DNA of 64,000 nucleotides from Brevibacterium sp. HMSC07C04. Its GTDB lineage: Bacteria; Actinomycetota; Actinomycetes; Actinomycetales; Brevibacteriaceae. Below the pieces are notes generated by a model, which worked only from the letters and a program-made list of their open reading frames with translations, made no database searches and was not told the DNA's origin. The stretch covers positions 112,716 through 176,715 of the forward strand of contig NZ_KV823250.1 of assembly GCF_001815905.1 (NCBI RefSeq). The letters are read 5' to 3'. How positions within the stretch are numbered: the first letter of the stretch is position 1; every line of letters starts with the position of its first letter. A program made the translations under genes and the position numbers. Positions 18,609-26,731 of the stretch are shown here, in pieces.

Positions 18609-19828
18609 ACGCCCTCCAGGATCTGGTGAATGTTCAGTCCCATGCGGGCGAAGCGCTCGCCCAGGTGCGTGAAACCGGTGCCGCGGACCAGGTTGCCGTC
18701 CACCGTGTGGAAAACGCTTTCGAGTTCGACAACGCCGTTTTCCATCCCGCCGGGAACGGCTGCGATTTCCACGACCCTGCGGGACCCGTCGGCGTTTAAT
18801 GCCAAGTGCACAACGAGGTCCAGTGCTGCGGCGACTGTGGGGGTGACGAATTCAGAGCCGATGTTCGGCCCGGCCAGAAGCGGCAGGGTGCACAGCTTTG
18901 TCACTGCGGTTCGGGCTGAGTTCGCGTGGATGGTGCCCATGCCGGGCAAACCGGAGTTGAGAGCAATGAGAAGATCGAAGCTCTCAGCCTGCCGGACTTC
19001 GCCGACGACAATCCGAGTGGGCCGCATCCGCAGGGCCTCTTTCACGAGATCGCGCAGTGTGACTTCGCCCGTTCCCTCCAGGGATGCCTGGCGGCACTGC
19101 ATGGGCACCCAGTCTCGGGCGGGGATGGCCAATTCGAAAACCTCTTCACAGGAGATGACCCGTTCGCGTGCGGGAATGGAACCGGCGAGTGCATTGAGCA
19201 TTGTCGTCTTGCCCGCCTGGGTTGCCCCGGAGACGACGACGTTCGCTCCGGCTTTGACTGCTGCGTCAAGGAATCGCGCCGCTGCCGAGGTGAGGGAACC
19301 TGTTCTGACCAGGTCGTCGAGGCTGCGGGTCTTCTTGATGAACTTGCGGATGTTCACCGAGGGGTGACGGCGTGTGATGTCCGGCAGGACCACGTGCAGG
19401 CGTGAACCGTCAGGCAGGCTCGCATCGACAAAAGGCTGCGACAGGTCCACGCGGCGTCCGCTGGTGCGCAGCATCTTTTCAATGAGTTCGTAGACATCGG
19501 TATCGGTGAGCACGAGCGTGGTGAGTTCGCTGATGCCCTCACGGCTGATGAACACCTTGTCGGGGCTGTTGATCCAGACTTCTTCGACGTCTGGGTCGTC
19601 AAGAAAGCGCTGCAGGGGACCGAAGCCGGTGAGGTCATCGACAATCCGCTGAAATGCCTGCTCAGGATCGTCAAGAAGAGGAAGTGATCCGCTGAGTGTG
19701 TGTTCGTCGTAGGCGGCGATGACATCGCGGATGAGTGCCCGTGTGGGCTCGGGCTCCATACGCGGGTCAAGACCTCGAAGCCGGACGGCATCACGGACCT
19801 GTTCGGCGATGATGTCGGTGGCGTCCAT
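18605..19828 (-). CDS. tadA: Tad pilus secretion ATPase (CpaF/TadA)
   Basis: Type II/IV secretion ATPase, 407 residues, energising assembly of Flp-type pili. The N-terminal domain carries DDPDVEEVWINSPDKVFI; the Asp-box region reads DASLPDGSRLHV; Walker A is GATQAGKTTM (201-210); the Walker B region is RPTRIVVGEVR; the His box is GMGTIHANSA. First gene of the operon. A TadZ/Ssd-like gene, which precedes tadA in most actinobacterial loci, is not here: the next gene upstream is an unrelated amidohydrolase on the other strand. Confidence 0.92.
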   Translation of the reverse strand: MDATDIIAEQVRDAVRLRGLDPRMEPEPTRALIRDVIAAYDEHTLSGSLPLLDDPEQAFQRIVDDLTGFGPLQRFLDDPDVEEVWINSPDKVFISREGISELTTLVLTDTDVYELIEKMLRTSGRRVDLSQPFVDASLPDGSRLHVVLPDITRRHPSVNIRKFIKKTRSLDDLVRTGSLTSAAARFLDAAVKAGANVVVSGATQAGKTTMLNALAGSIPARERVISCEEVFELAIPARDWVPMQCRQASLEGTGEVTLRDLVKEALRMRPTRIVVGEVRQAESFDLLIALNSGLPGMGTIHANSARTAVTKLCTLPLLAGPNIGSEFVTPTVAAALDLVVHLALNADGSRRVVEIAAVPGGMENGVVELESVFHTVDGNLVRGTGFTHLGERFARMGLNIHQILEGV

Positions 19829-20018
19829 GAAGCTTCAGCCTCTTTTCATCCTCTGCGCCGCGGTGCTCCTTTGCACAGCGAGTTCGGTAATTCGAAATAT
19901 AGAGGACTTGCGGCCGGCTGGCTACGGCTCGCGCCGAATCTGTGGATAACTTCGCCTGATCAGTGCAGCAGTCAACAGGCTCAGCACCCGTACTCCGCGC
20001 GTCATCTACAGTGAACCC

Positions 20019-20909
20019 ATGGCGAGCCTCAATGACGATGCGAACTACATCCGGAACCTGTGCACGCAGTTGGACATTCCCGGTCTGACCGATATTCACA
20101 CGCACTTCATGCCGCACAATGTGCTGCGCAAAGTGTGGGCATACTTCGAGCAGGCAGAAGACGTCCTCGGCTACGACTGGCCCATCATCTACCGCACTGA
20201 TGAAGCTGAGCGAATCGACACGCTGCGCACGCTGGGGGTCAAGCAGTTCACATCGCTGCTCTACCCGCACAAGCCGGACATGGCCGCATGGCTCAACTCC
20301 TGGGCCGCCGACTTCGCTGCCCGCATTCCCGACTGCGCTCACAGCAGCACCTTCTACCCGGAACCCGAAGCTGAAGACTACGTCCGCACCGCCATTGAGG
20401 TCGGCACTCGGGTTTTCAAAGCCCACGTGCAGGTGGGCGGCTACGATCCGACCGACCCCCGCCTCGACCCCGTGTGGGGCATGATTGCCGAGGCGGAGCT
20501 CCCCATCGTCATTCATGCCGGCCACGCTCCCCAGAGGGGAACGCACACGGGCATCGAGCCGATTCGCGAGGTGCTGAGACGGTTCCCGCGCCTCACCTTG
20601 GTTATGGCCCACCTGGGTATGCCGGATTACGATGCGTTCCTTGACCTCGCCGATGAGTACCCCAACTTCCACCTGGACACCTGTATGGCGCTGACTGACT
20701 TCACAGAGCGGTTCGCCCCGACTTCAGGGGAGTACCGGAGGCGCTTGGGCGATTACGGGGATCGGATTGTGTTCGCCTCAGATTTCCCCAACATTCCCTA
20801 CAGCTATGCCCACCAGGTTGAAGCGCTTGAGCGGCTGGAGCTGGGGGAGGAGTGGATGCGAGCTGTCCTGTGGGACAACGGTCAGCGGCTTCTGAACCCG
20901 GTGCCGTAG
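20019..20909 (+). CDS. amidohydrolase-family metal-dependent hydrolase
   Basis: TIM-barrel hydrolase of the amidohydrolase_2 type, 296 residues. Metal ligands and barrel-strand motifs are visible: DIHTHF (His27 and His29), KAHVQ, VIHAGH, MAHLG and FASDFP (catalytic Asp). TACAGT lies seven bases before the ATG, so the transcript is probably leaderless. It is followed after 12 bp by prfB, suggesting co-transcription. Substrate unknown; family members include decarboxylases as well as hydrolases. Confidence 0.82.
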   Translation: MASLNDDANYIRNLCTQLDIPGLTDIHTHFMPHNVLRKVWAYFEQAEDVLGYDWPIIYRTDEAERIDTLRTLGVKQFTSLLYPHKPDMAAWLNSWAADFAARIPDCAHSSTFYPEPEAEDYVRTAIEVGTRVFKAHVQVGGYDPTDPRLDPVWGMIAEAELPIVIHAGHAPQRGTHTGIEPIREVLRRFPRLTLVMAHLGMPDYDAFLDLADEYPNFHLDTCMALTDFTERFAPTSGEYRRRLGDYGDRIVFASDFPNIPYSYAHQVEALERLELGEEWMRAVLWDNGQRLLNPVP

Positions 20910-20921
20910 ACTGGCGGGACT

Positions 20922-22052
20922 ATGGCCTTTGACTTTGCGAGCGAAATCGCCGACCTCAAGCAGACCTTCGCCTCGATTCGCGAGGTGTCCAACATCGATC
21001 AGCTGCGCTCAGAAGTCGCTGAGCTCACCGAGCAGGCGGCAGCACCTGACCTGTGGGACAACCCGGATGAGGCCCAGCAGGTCACCTCGAAGCTTTCGCA
21101 CCGCCAGTCCAGGCTTGAAAAGCTCGAAAAGTTTGATGAGCGCATTGAAGACGTCGAACTGTTGGTCTCCATGGCCGAAGACGAAGACGACGCTGACGCC
21201 CTGCAGGAAGCGCAGGACGAAGTCAACAAGCTTGCACGCGAACTGTCGGACATGGAGATAGCCACGCTCCTGTCCGGTGAATACGACGCGCGTTCTGCGG
21301 TCATCACGGTTCGCTCCGGTGCAGGCGGTGACGATGCCACCGACTTCGCACAGACGCTCACCCGCATGTACGTGCGCTGGGCCGAAAACAACGAATACAA
21401 CGTGCAGGAGCTCGACACCTCGTACGCGGAAGGCGCGGGTGTGAAGTCTGCGACCATCCAGATCAACGCGCCCTACGCCTACGGGACCTTGTCAGTTGAA
21501 GCCGGCACGCACCGCCTGGTGCGCATCAGCCCGTTCGACAACCAGGGCCGCCGCCAAACCTCATTTGCGGCAGTCGAAGTCATCCCGCTCATCGAGCAGA
21601 CCGACCACGTGGACATTGACGAAAACGACCTGCGCATCGACGTGTACCGTTCCTCCGGTCCTGGCGGTCAGTCGGTCAACACGACAGACTCCGCTGTGCG
21701 CATCACCCACATCCCCACGGGCGTTGTCGTGTCAATGCAGAACGAAAAGTCGCAGATTCAGAACCGCGCGGCAGCCATGCGAGTGCTCCAGTCGCGACTG
21801 CTGCAGCTGAAGCACGAAGAAGAAGAGGCGCAGAAGAAGAGCCTCGCCGGTGACATCAAAGCATCGTGGGGTGACCAGATGCGCTCCTACGTCACCCACC
21901 CGTACCAGATGGTCAAGGACCTGCGCACCGGCTACGAAGTCAACAATCCCTCAGCTGTTTTCGATGGTGACATCGACGGCTTCCTCGAAGCGGGCATCCG
22001 CTGGCGCAAGGAAGAACAGCAGAAGGCAGAAGAAGAAAACGCTCTGCCCTGA
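20922..22052 (+). CDS. prfB: peptide chain release factor 2
   Basis: Class-I release factor that reads UGA and UAA, 376 residues. The peptidyl-hydrolysis loop [11 protein letters not shown] has GGQ at 248-250, and SPF at 203-205 is the tripeptide anticodon of RF2 that sets it apart from RF1 (PAT type). The reading frame is continuous from ATG 20922: I see no in-frame UGA or shift site around codon 26, so the programmed +1 frameshift known from E. coli is absent here. It is followed after 21 bp directly by smpB. Confidence 0.96.
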   Translation: MAFDFASEIADLKQTFASIREVSNIDQLRSEVAELTEQAAAPDLWDNPDEAQQVTSKLSHRQSRLEKLEKFDERIEDVELLVSMAEDEDDADALQEAQDEVNKLARELSDMEIATLLSGEYDARSAVITVRSGAGGDDATDFAQTLTRMYVRWAENNEYNVQELDTSYAEGAGVKSATIQINAPYAYGTLSVEAGTHRLVRISPFDNQGRRQTSFAAVEVIPLIEQTDHVDIDENDLRIDVYRSSGPGGQSVNTTDSAVRITHIPTGVVVSMQNEKSQIQNRAAAMRVLQSRLLQLKHEEEEAQKKSLAGDIKASWGDQMRSYVTHPYQMVKDLRTGYEVNNPSAVFDGDIDGFLEAGIRWRKEEQQKAEEENALP

Positions 22053-22073
22053 TAAAAAGGACGATCCCAGAAC

Positions 22074-22562
22074 ATGGCTAAGACCGGCGAGTTCATAAAG
22101 AACGACGGCAAAAAGGTCGTCGCGCGCAATCGCCGTGCCTCTTTTGACTACCACCTGGAAGAGGAATTCGAAGCTGGCCTCGTACTCACGGGCACGGAAG
22201 TGAAGTCGCTGCGCGAAGGCCGGGCATCAATCACTGACGGCTATGCCCACATTGACCGCGGTGAAGCCTGGATCGAGAACATCTACATTCCCGAATACCT
22301 CCAGGGGACCTGGACGAATCACGCGGCCAGGCGCAAGCGGAAGATGCTTCTGCACAAAGCCGAGATCATCAGGATCACTCAGAAGCTCAAAGAATCCGGG
22401 CGCACTCTGGTACCGCTTGAGCTGTACTTCTCTGGTTCGCGCGTCAAGATCTCCTTCGCCCTGGCAAAGGGCAAGAAGGATTGGGACAAGCGTCAGGCAC
22501 TGCGCGAAAAGCAGGACAAGCGCGAAGCCGAACGCGCCATGTCGCTGCGCCAGAACAGGTGA
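22074..22562 (+). CDS. smpB: SsrA-binding protein
   Basis: Binds tmRNA and brings it to stalled ribosomes, 162 residues. Conserved core: RRASFDYHLEEEFEAGLVL, TGTEVKSLREGRASI, and the basic C-terminal tail GKKDWDKRQALREKQDK that folds in the empty mRNA channel. AAGGA precedes the ATG. The partner RNA gene ssrA starts at 23923, separated only by a nitroreductase gene. The ftsE and ftsX genes usually found between prfB and smpB in actinobacteria are not present. Confidence 0.96.
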   Translation: MAKTGEFIKNDGKKVVARNRRASFDYHLEEEFEAGLVLTGTEVKSLREGRASITDGYAHIDRGEAWIENIYIPEYLQGTWTNHAARRKRKMLLHKAEIIRITQKLKESGRTLVPLELYFSGSRVKISFALAKGKKDWDKRQALREKQDKREAERAMSLRQNR

Positions 22563-22682
22563 GCGGTACCTCGGCCTTCCTTTAGTCGGCTGTCAGCCGG
22601 CACATGATCGGGGACTGAGCCGGCACCTCGGCAGGGGCTTTGACCAGTGCGTCCCTCAGCGTGAGTCGTTAAACTCGGGGCT

Positions 22683-23321
22683 ATGCAGCAAGTAGATTTC
22701 TATTACGATCCCTCTTGCCCCTTCTGCTGGGTCACCAGCCGCTGGCTTGTGCAGGTCAGCGCTAAGCGCGACATTGACGTCACGTGGCGGCCATTCAGCT
22801 TGGCGATTAAGAACGACGAACTGCCCGGCGGTGCCAATGAAAACTCAGGTCACTCGAAAGGCCACAACGCCGGTCACCGTGTGCTGCGTGTTATTGCGGC
22901 GGCTGAGAAAGAAGGCGCCAACGCAGGTGGTCTGTACACCGTGTTCGGTGCGGCTCGGCACGTTGACGGCACGGACTTCACTGACGAACTCATCAGTGAA
23001 ATCCTTGCCGATTCTGGCCTTTCCGAAGACCTTCTGAAGGCCGCTGACGATGACAGCTGGGATGAACACCTCAACGCTGAACTGAGGTCGGCACTCGACC
23101 TGGTCGGTGATGACGTCGGTGTGCCGATCATCGCCTTCGAACGCGAAGACGGCTCCAAACAGGGCTACTTCGGTCCGGTCATCCTCACGCTGCCCGAGGA
23201 AGAAGAAAGCCTCGCCATGTGGGACGGCCTGAGCAGCTTGGCCACGGTTGAAACCTTCTACGAACTCAAGCGCACCCGTCCATCTGGCGGGCCCGATACC
23301 CAGAGCACCAAGGGTCTCTGA
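22683..23321 (+). CDS. DsbA-like mycothiol-dependent nitroreductase family protein
   Basis: 212 residues, DsbA/thioredoxin fold with the redox motif SCPFCW (Cys12 and Cys15) immediately after the first strand (FYYDP). This matches the Rv2466c family, whose motif is CPWC and which is reduced by mycothiol in actinobacteria. The later strand PIIAFERE carries the cis-Pro region (VGVPII). ATG 22683 lacks a clear ribosome-binding site and may be leaderless (TTAAAC lies 10-15 bases upstream). Precise substrate unknown. Confidence 0.8.
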   Translation: MQQVDFYYDPSCPFCWVTSRWLVQVSAKRDIDVTWRPFSLAIKNDELPGGANENSGHSKGHNAGHRVLRVIAAAEKEGANAGGLYTVFGAARHVDGTDFTDELISEILADSGLSEDLLKAADDDSWDEHLNAELRSALDLVGDDVGVPIIAFEREDGSKQGYFGPVILTLPEEEESLAMWDGLSSLATVETFYELKRTRPSGGPDTQSTKGL

Positions 23322-23922
23322 GGATTGCACTGATTTCCCAGCGCGTTTGGGTTGACAGAGCACCATTTCTCTGACGAGGCGGAGCTCACCCAGCGCCGAT
23401 TTGGTCTCGTTGCCATTCCCTTCCGGGGACGGCAACGGGACTTGTGGATTCTCGGGGGCCTGTTGTGTGGAGTTCAGGCGCTGGGACAGGGTTTTGCATC
23501 GGCTGTGGACAACCTGGGGATAAGTCGGCCGATCAAGTTTCTGCCAGGGGTTGCCCTGCAGTCGACTTGACAGATGCTGAGCTTCTGACCTGCATAAATA
23601 TATGTTTGTGAGTTTATGCACGCTATTCTTCTGCCTGTGGTTGGATCTGTGGATCAAGAGGGCTTCCTGCTGGCGTTGGCCCCGCGCTGAGGCGGTTCCT
23701 GCTTGTTGAGCACTGCTCGTCCACGGCTGTGGATAACCCTGTGGGATTTGGGGATTCAGTTTGCCAGCAGGGTGGGTCTGAAGTTATGCGTGAGTGTGGC
23801 TTCAGATCTGTTTTCGGGTGCTGATCTCACTGCTTCGCGCCCCGGTTGGCTTTGTGTGGGGCGGGGGTGGAATAATCGTCTGAGCCTGCAGCGTTAACGC
23901 TGTGTGTTAGACAAATTCATAT
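23322..23922 (+). other. gene-free region with DnaA-box-like 9-mers
   Basis: No credible gene in 600 bp before tmRNA. It contains four same-orientation 9-mers like DnaA boxes: TGTGGACAA (23504-23512, the actinobacterial form TTGTCCACA read in reverse), TGGGGATAA (23515-23523), TGTGGATCA (23648-23656) and TGTGGATAA (23728-23736, the classical box). There is no AT-rich unwinding element or dnaA/dnaN gene, so this is not oriC; a DnaA-titrating or regulatory cluster is possible. The region right before 23923 must also hold the tmRNA promoter. Confidence 0.4.
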
Positions 23923-24311
23923 GGGGATGATCGGTTTCGACGTTGACGTGTGTGTCGAGTGAAGCGGGGCGAGGATGCAGGGTCATCTCGTTAACGATCC
24001 TTGCAAAAGAATAGGTGCTAAATCTAACGACCGCACCGAGTTCGCCCTCGCCGCCTGATAAAGGCCTTCAACTAGCGAGCTGCGACTCTGCCGGCCTAGG
24101 TCTGCTTTCGGCCTAGCTCCCGGTATCAGCTTAGAAAGCCACTGCTGACGGTGTTTGTTGGGGACACCGTCGGGACTTCTACCCAACTCCGTCTGTTGAG
24201 CACGGTGTTCGTGCCAAGCTCAGGACCTAAGAAACATTCTTCACGAACTGCACCCGGAGAAGCCTCGGTGCATCGTCGACGGACGCGGGTTCGATTCCCG
24301 CCATCTCCACC
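23923..24311 (+). ncRNA. ssrA: transfer-messenger RNA (tmRNA)
   Basis: One-piece tmRNA of about 389 nt that frees stalled ribosomes and tags their peptides. The 5' GGGGATG (23923-23929) pairs with 3' CATCTCC (24302-24308), and GGGTTCGATTCCC forms the T arm. The tag frame is at 24017-24055, GCT AAA TCT to GCC GCC TGA, giving AKSNDRTEFALAA with the ALAA degradation end. The sequence reads ACCT after the acceptor stem, so the terminal A of CCA is not encoded. A strong hairpin follows at once. The 3' end is overlapped on the other strand by a recombinase remnant. Confidence 0.95.
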
Positions 24312-24962
24312 TCGGGGGGAAGCGTTGAACTCTATAGTCAACGCTTCCCCCATTTCTTTTGCGTCAGAGAGTTCCTCGAAGGTGACTTCTGCACCGTGGT
24401 CGAAGAACCATGATGCGATGGTCAGCTCGCCTGGACCGACGAAGATCTTGTCCATGAAGTACTCCAGCAGCAGATCCCTGGTCTCAGGGGCATCCATTGT
24501 TGCCCCGGCATACTTTTTGTAGAACGTTCCGATGCTGACCTCATCCTCGAACGGGGCTGCTTTGACATGCTCGGCCTGGATCGCACCATCAAGCTCACGC
24601 TTTTGGTCTTCCAATACCTGCATAGCCTCAGCTGTGGCGTCATTGAAGATGCCAGCAGCTATCGCTTTGACGAAGTTAGCCAGCTTGGCCGCCACACCCT
24701 TCCGGCGAGCCTCCAGTGCCTCTAGAACTGCCGTTCCCCGTTCATGCGTCTCTCGGTAGTGGACTGCCATGTCCACGGCTAGAGAAGCCAACATGGCTTC
24801 GTCGTCGAGGAAGTCCTCAGCCGTCTCCGCGACACGTGCCTCCAAGTCGTCTTTACGGAGGGGCTTAAGCGTGCACTGCTTCTTACGCTGGTTGAAGCAG
24901 TAGTAGTACCGGTGCTTTCTGCCGGTTTTCGATGTTTCTGAAACACCTTGCACCTTCTCCAT
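24126..24962 (-). pseudogene. large serine recombinase, C-terminal fragment at the tmRNA 3' end
   Basis: About 278 residues in one open frame. It opens in the zinc-ribbon domain (SKTGRKHRYYYC, then KKQC) and continues through the long coiled-coil segment (YRETHERGTAVLEALEARRK) to the usual end EVTFEELSDAKEMGEALTIEFN. The resolvase catalytic domain and the Recombinase domain are missing; upstream of about 24962 the frame loses all similarity, so the gene is truncated at its 5' side. The C-terminus runs into the antisense of tmRNA (GGDGGNRTRVRR and beyond), so the annotated stop at 24126 is probably not original. It is a scar of an element integrated at ssrA. Confidence 0.8.
24315..24351 (+). 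terminator. terminator of ssrA, inside recombinase remnant
   Basis: Perfect 14-bp stem: GGGGGAAGCGTTGA (24315-24328) and TCAACGCTTCCCCC (24338-24351), nine-base loop, then ATTTCTTTT. It begins four bases after the tmRNA 3' end and at the same time encodes the last residues of the recombinase on the minus strand, so it may have been brought in by the integrated element. Confidence 0.85.
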
Positions 24963-25339
24963 ATAAGTGGGGAGGCGCGAGGCCTCGATCTTTAGTATTA
25001 AACACCGATACATGACTGTTCTCGTCGACTTGACCATTGTTGCCACGGTCGTTGGGCGCGAAGAGTCAGGGCTTTGCAGCAACGCCATCACTGGCGCGAG
25101 CCTGAAATGCCCTGTTGTTGCGCGAAGCATCCAGCAGCTGGTGGTAGATCCACGTGGTCTGCAATGGCTTTCGGAGCGCGTGACGATCACGGTCATCGGC
25201 AGCTTCTCCAGTGGTTCTCGCGGGCGCTCGACGCCGTCGGGCCCAGTGCCAGGGCCGTACCGTACTCGCGCGGCATCCGTAGCCACCTAGCCACCGCGCC
25301 AGCTGCGGCTGCGCTTGTTGACAGTCTCAACCACCAGGG
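24963..25339. other. unassigned sequence between recombinase remnant and PadR operon
   Basis: About 380 bp without a gene I can support. The minus-strand frame of the recombinase stays open up to 25286 but its translation is low-complexity and shows no family pattern. This is the likely junction where the 5' part of the recombinase was lost and the G+C-rich PadR operon joined. Confidence 0.4.
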
Positions 25340-25369
25340 GTTACCTTGTAACTGGTTATCAGGTAACCA
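25340..25369 (+). promoter_or_regulatory. inverted-repeat operator before PadR gene
   Basis: GGTTACCT (25340-25347) and AGGTAACC (25362-25369) are exact inverted repeats; between them TAACTGGTTA adds a further half-symmetric core. TTGTAT at 25374-25379 could be a -10 box just downstream, so a dimer bound here would cover the promoter. This size and position suit autoregulation by the PadR protein encoded 32 bp further on. Confidence 0.6.
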
Positions 25370-25400
25370 TTCGTTGTATTCATGAAACGGGGGACAGTGC

Positions 25401-25988
25401 ATGTCCGTAAAGCACGCGATACTTGCGCTCCTGTCGTCGGAGCCGTCGTCGACATACCAACTCTGTAAACGCTTCGACGCGTCCACCGGCCAGAGTTGGC
25501 CGCTCAACATTGGGCAGGCGTCGTCGACGCTCCAGCGCCTGGAGCGCGACGGACTCGTGGTCCGCGACGACACGGAGACCGACGGCGAGTCAGGCGGCCA
25601 GCCTTGGCGGCTCACGAGCAAGGGCGCCGATGATCTCCAGGTCTGGTGGGAGCGCCCTGTAGTCGCAGAGCAGCGCGGCCGGGGCGAGCTCGTCGTGAAG
25701 CTCGCCCTCGCTACGGTCACGCCCGGCGTCGACGTGCTCGCGCTTGTGCAGCGCCAGCGCAGCACGACGCAGCGGACCCTGCACGATCTCACCCGCTTGC
25801 GTCGTCAAGCCGACGATTTCGTCGGCCAGCTCGTGCTTGACCACCACCTGTTCCTCACCGAAGCTGAACTCCGTTGGCTCGACCACATCGAAGGCACCCT
25901 GGGCCGTCGTGCCGAGGTGCGCTCAGACGCCGACGCAGCCATCACGGCTGAGCCCTCGCCGGTGAGCAACGCGAAAGGCCGCCGATGA
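25401..25988 (+). CDS. PadR-family transcriptional regulator
   Basis: 195 residues. The N-terminal winged helix begins VKHAILALLSSEPSSTYQLC and includes the wing TDGESGGQPWRLTSKG; the C-terminal half is a long helical dimerisation region (VIR4-type, with QRSTTQRTLHDLTRLRRQADD). GGGGGA precedes the ATG at 25401. It overlaps the ATPase gene by 4 bp. PadR proteins commonly repress an adjacent ABC exporter until an antibiotic or peptide is bound; the operator-like repeat upstream fits this. Confidence 0.85.
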   Translation: MSVKHAILALLSSEPSSTYQLCKRFDASTGQSWPLNIGQASSTLQRLERDGLVVRDDTETDGESGGQPWRLTSKGADDLQVWWERPVVAEQRGRGELVVKLALATVTPGVDVLALVQRQRSTTQRTLHDLTRLRRQADDFVGQLVLDHHLFLTEAELRWLDHIEGTLGRRAEVRSDADAAITAEPSPVSNAKGRR

Positions 25989-26731
25989 CGTCGCCGGGCC
26001 CGCTGTTAGCGCTACGTGATGTGACCCGCGTCCACGGCGAGGGTGCGCGTCGAGTCACCGCTCTTGACGCCGTGAGCCTCGTCGTCGAGGCGGGCGAATT
26101 CGTTGCCATCATGGGACCTTCAGGCTCGGGCAAATCGACGCTGCTGAATCTCGCGGGAGGCCTCGACTCCCCGACGAGCGGCGAGGTGCTCGTCGAGGGA
26201 TCCCCGCTCTCCGGGCTCACCAGCCCGCAGCTCGCATCCATGCGACGCCGCCACGTCGGCTACGTGTTCCAAGACTTCAACCTCCTGCCTGGGCTGAGCG
26301 CCGTCGAGAACGTCACCTTTCCCCTCGAGCTCGACGGCATGCCATGGCGTCGAGCTCGACGCGCGGCGATGGATGTGCTTACCCAATGTGGGATTGCCAA
26401 GCTCGCTGATCGTCGTCCCGAGGAAATGTCGGGTGGTCAGGCCCAGCGCGTCGCCATCTCCCGGGCGCTCGTCGGGCCTCGACGGCTCCTGCTCGCCGAC
26501 GAACCCACGGGCGCGCTCGACAGCGAGACCGGCGTCGCGGTGCTCGAACTCCTTCGCCAGCGTGCTGACGAGGGAGCGGCGGTGGTCATGGTGACGCACG
26601 AGCCTCGATTCGCGGCATGGGCGGACCGCACGGTATATCTGCGCGATGGGCGCATCTCGGGAGAGGCTGGGCCGACCGACCCGAACCAGCTGCTTGACGA
26701 GCTCCACACCGGCGACGGAGCACCCCGATGA
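25985..26731 (+). CDS. MacB/LolD-type ABC transporter ATPase
   Basis: 248 residues. Walker A is GPSGSGKST (44-52), Q-loop region VFQDFN, signature MSGGQAQRV, Walker B LLLADEPTGALD and switch His in VTHEP. This is the pattern of ATPases that partner FtsX/MacB permeases in macrolide, bacteriocin or lipoprotein export. Four-base ATGA overlaps on both sides link it to padR and the permease gene. Base composition is clearly richer in G+C than the flanking 29.7-32 kb region. Confidence 0.92.
   Translation: MTSPGPLLALRDVTRVHGEGARRVTALDAVSLVVEAGEFVAIMGPSGSGKSTLLNLAGGLDSPTSGEVLVEGSPLSGLTSPQLASMRRRHVGYVFQDFNLLPGLSAVENVTFPLELDGMPWRRARRAAMDVLTQCGIAKLADRRPEEMSGGQAQRVAISRALVGPRRLLLADEPTGALDSETGVAVLELLRQRADEGAAVVMVTHEPRFAAWADRTVYLRDGRISGEAGPTDPNQLLDELHTGDGAPR

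Noticed and set aside
20922..21010. Possible programmed frameshift in prfB
   Set aside because: The frame is continuous and no in-frame UGA or CUUUGA-like slip site is found near codon 26.
23504..23736. Chromosomal replication origin
   Set aside because: DnaA-like boxes are present but there is no AT-rich unwinding region and no dnaA, dnaN, rpmH or gidB neighbour.
24963..25286. N-terminal part of the serine recombinase in the same open frame
   Set aside because: The frame is open but the translation lacks the resolvase catalytic Ser/Arg motifs and the Recombinase domain; similarity starts only in the zinc ribbon.
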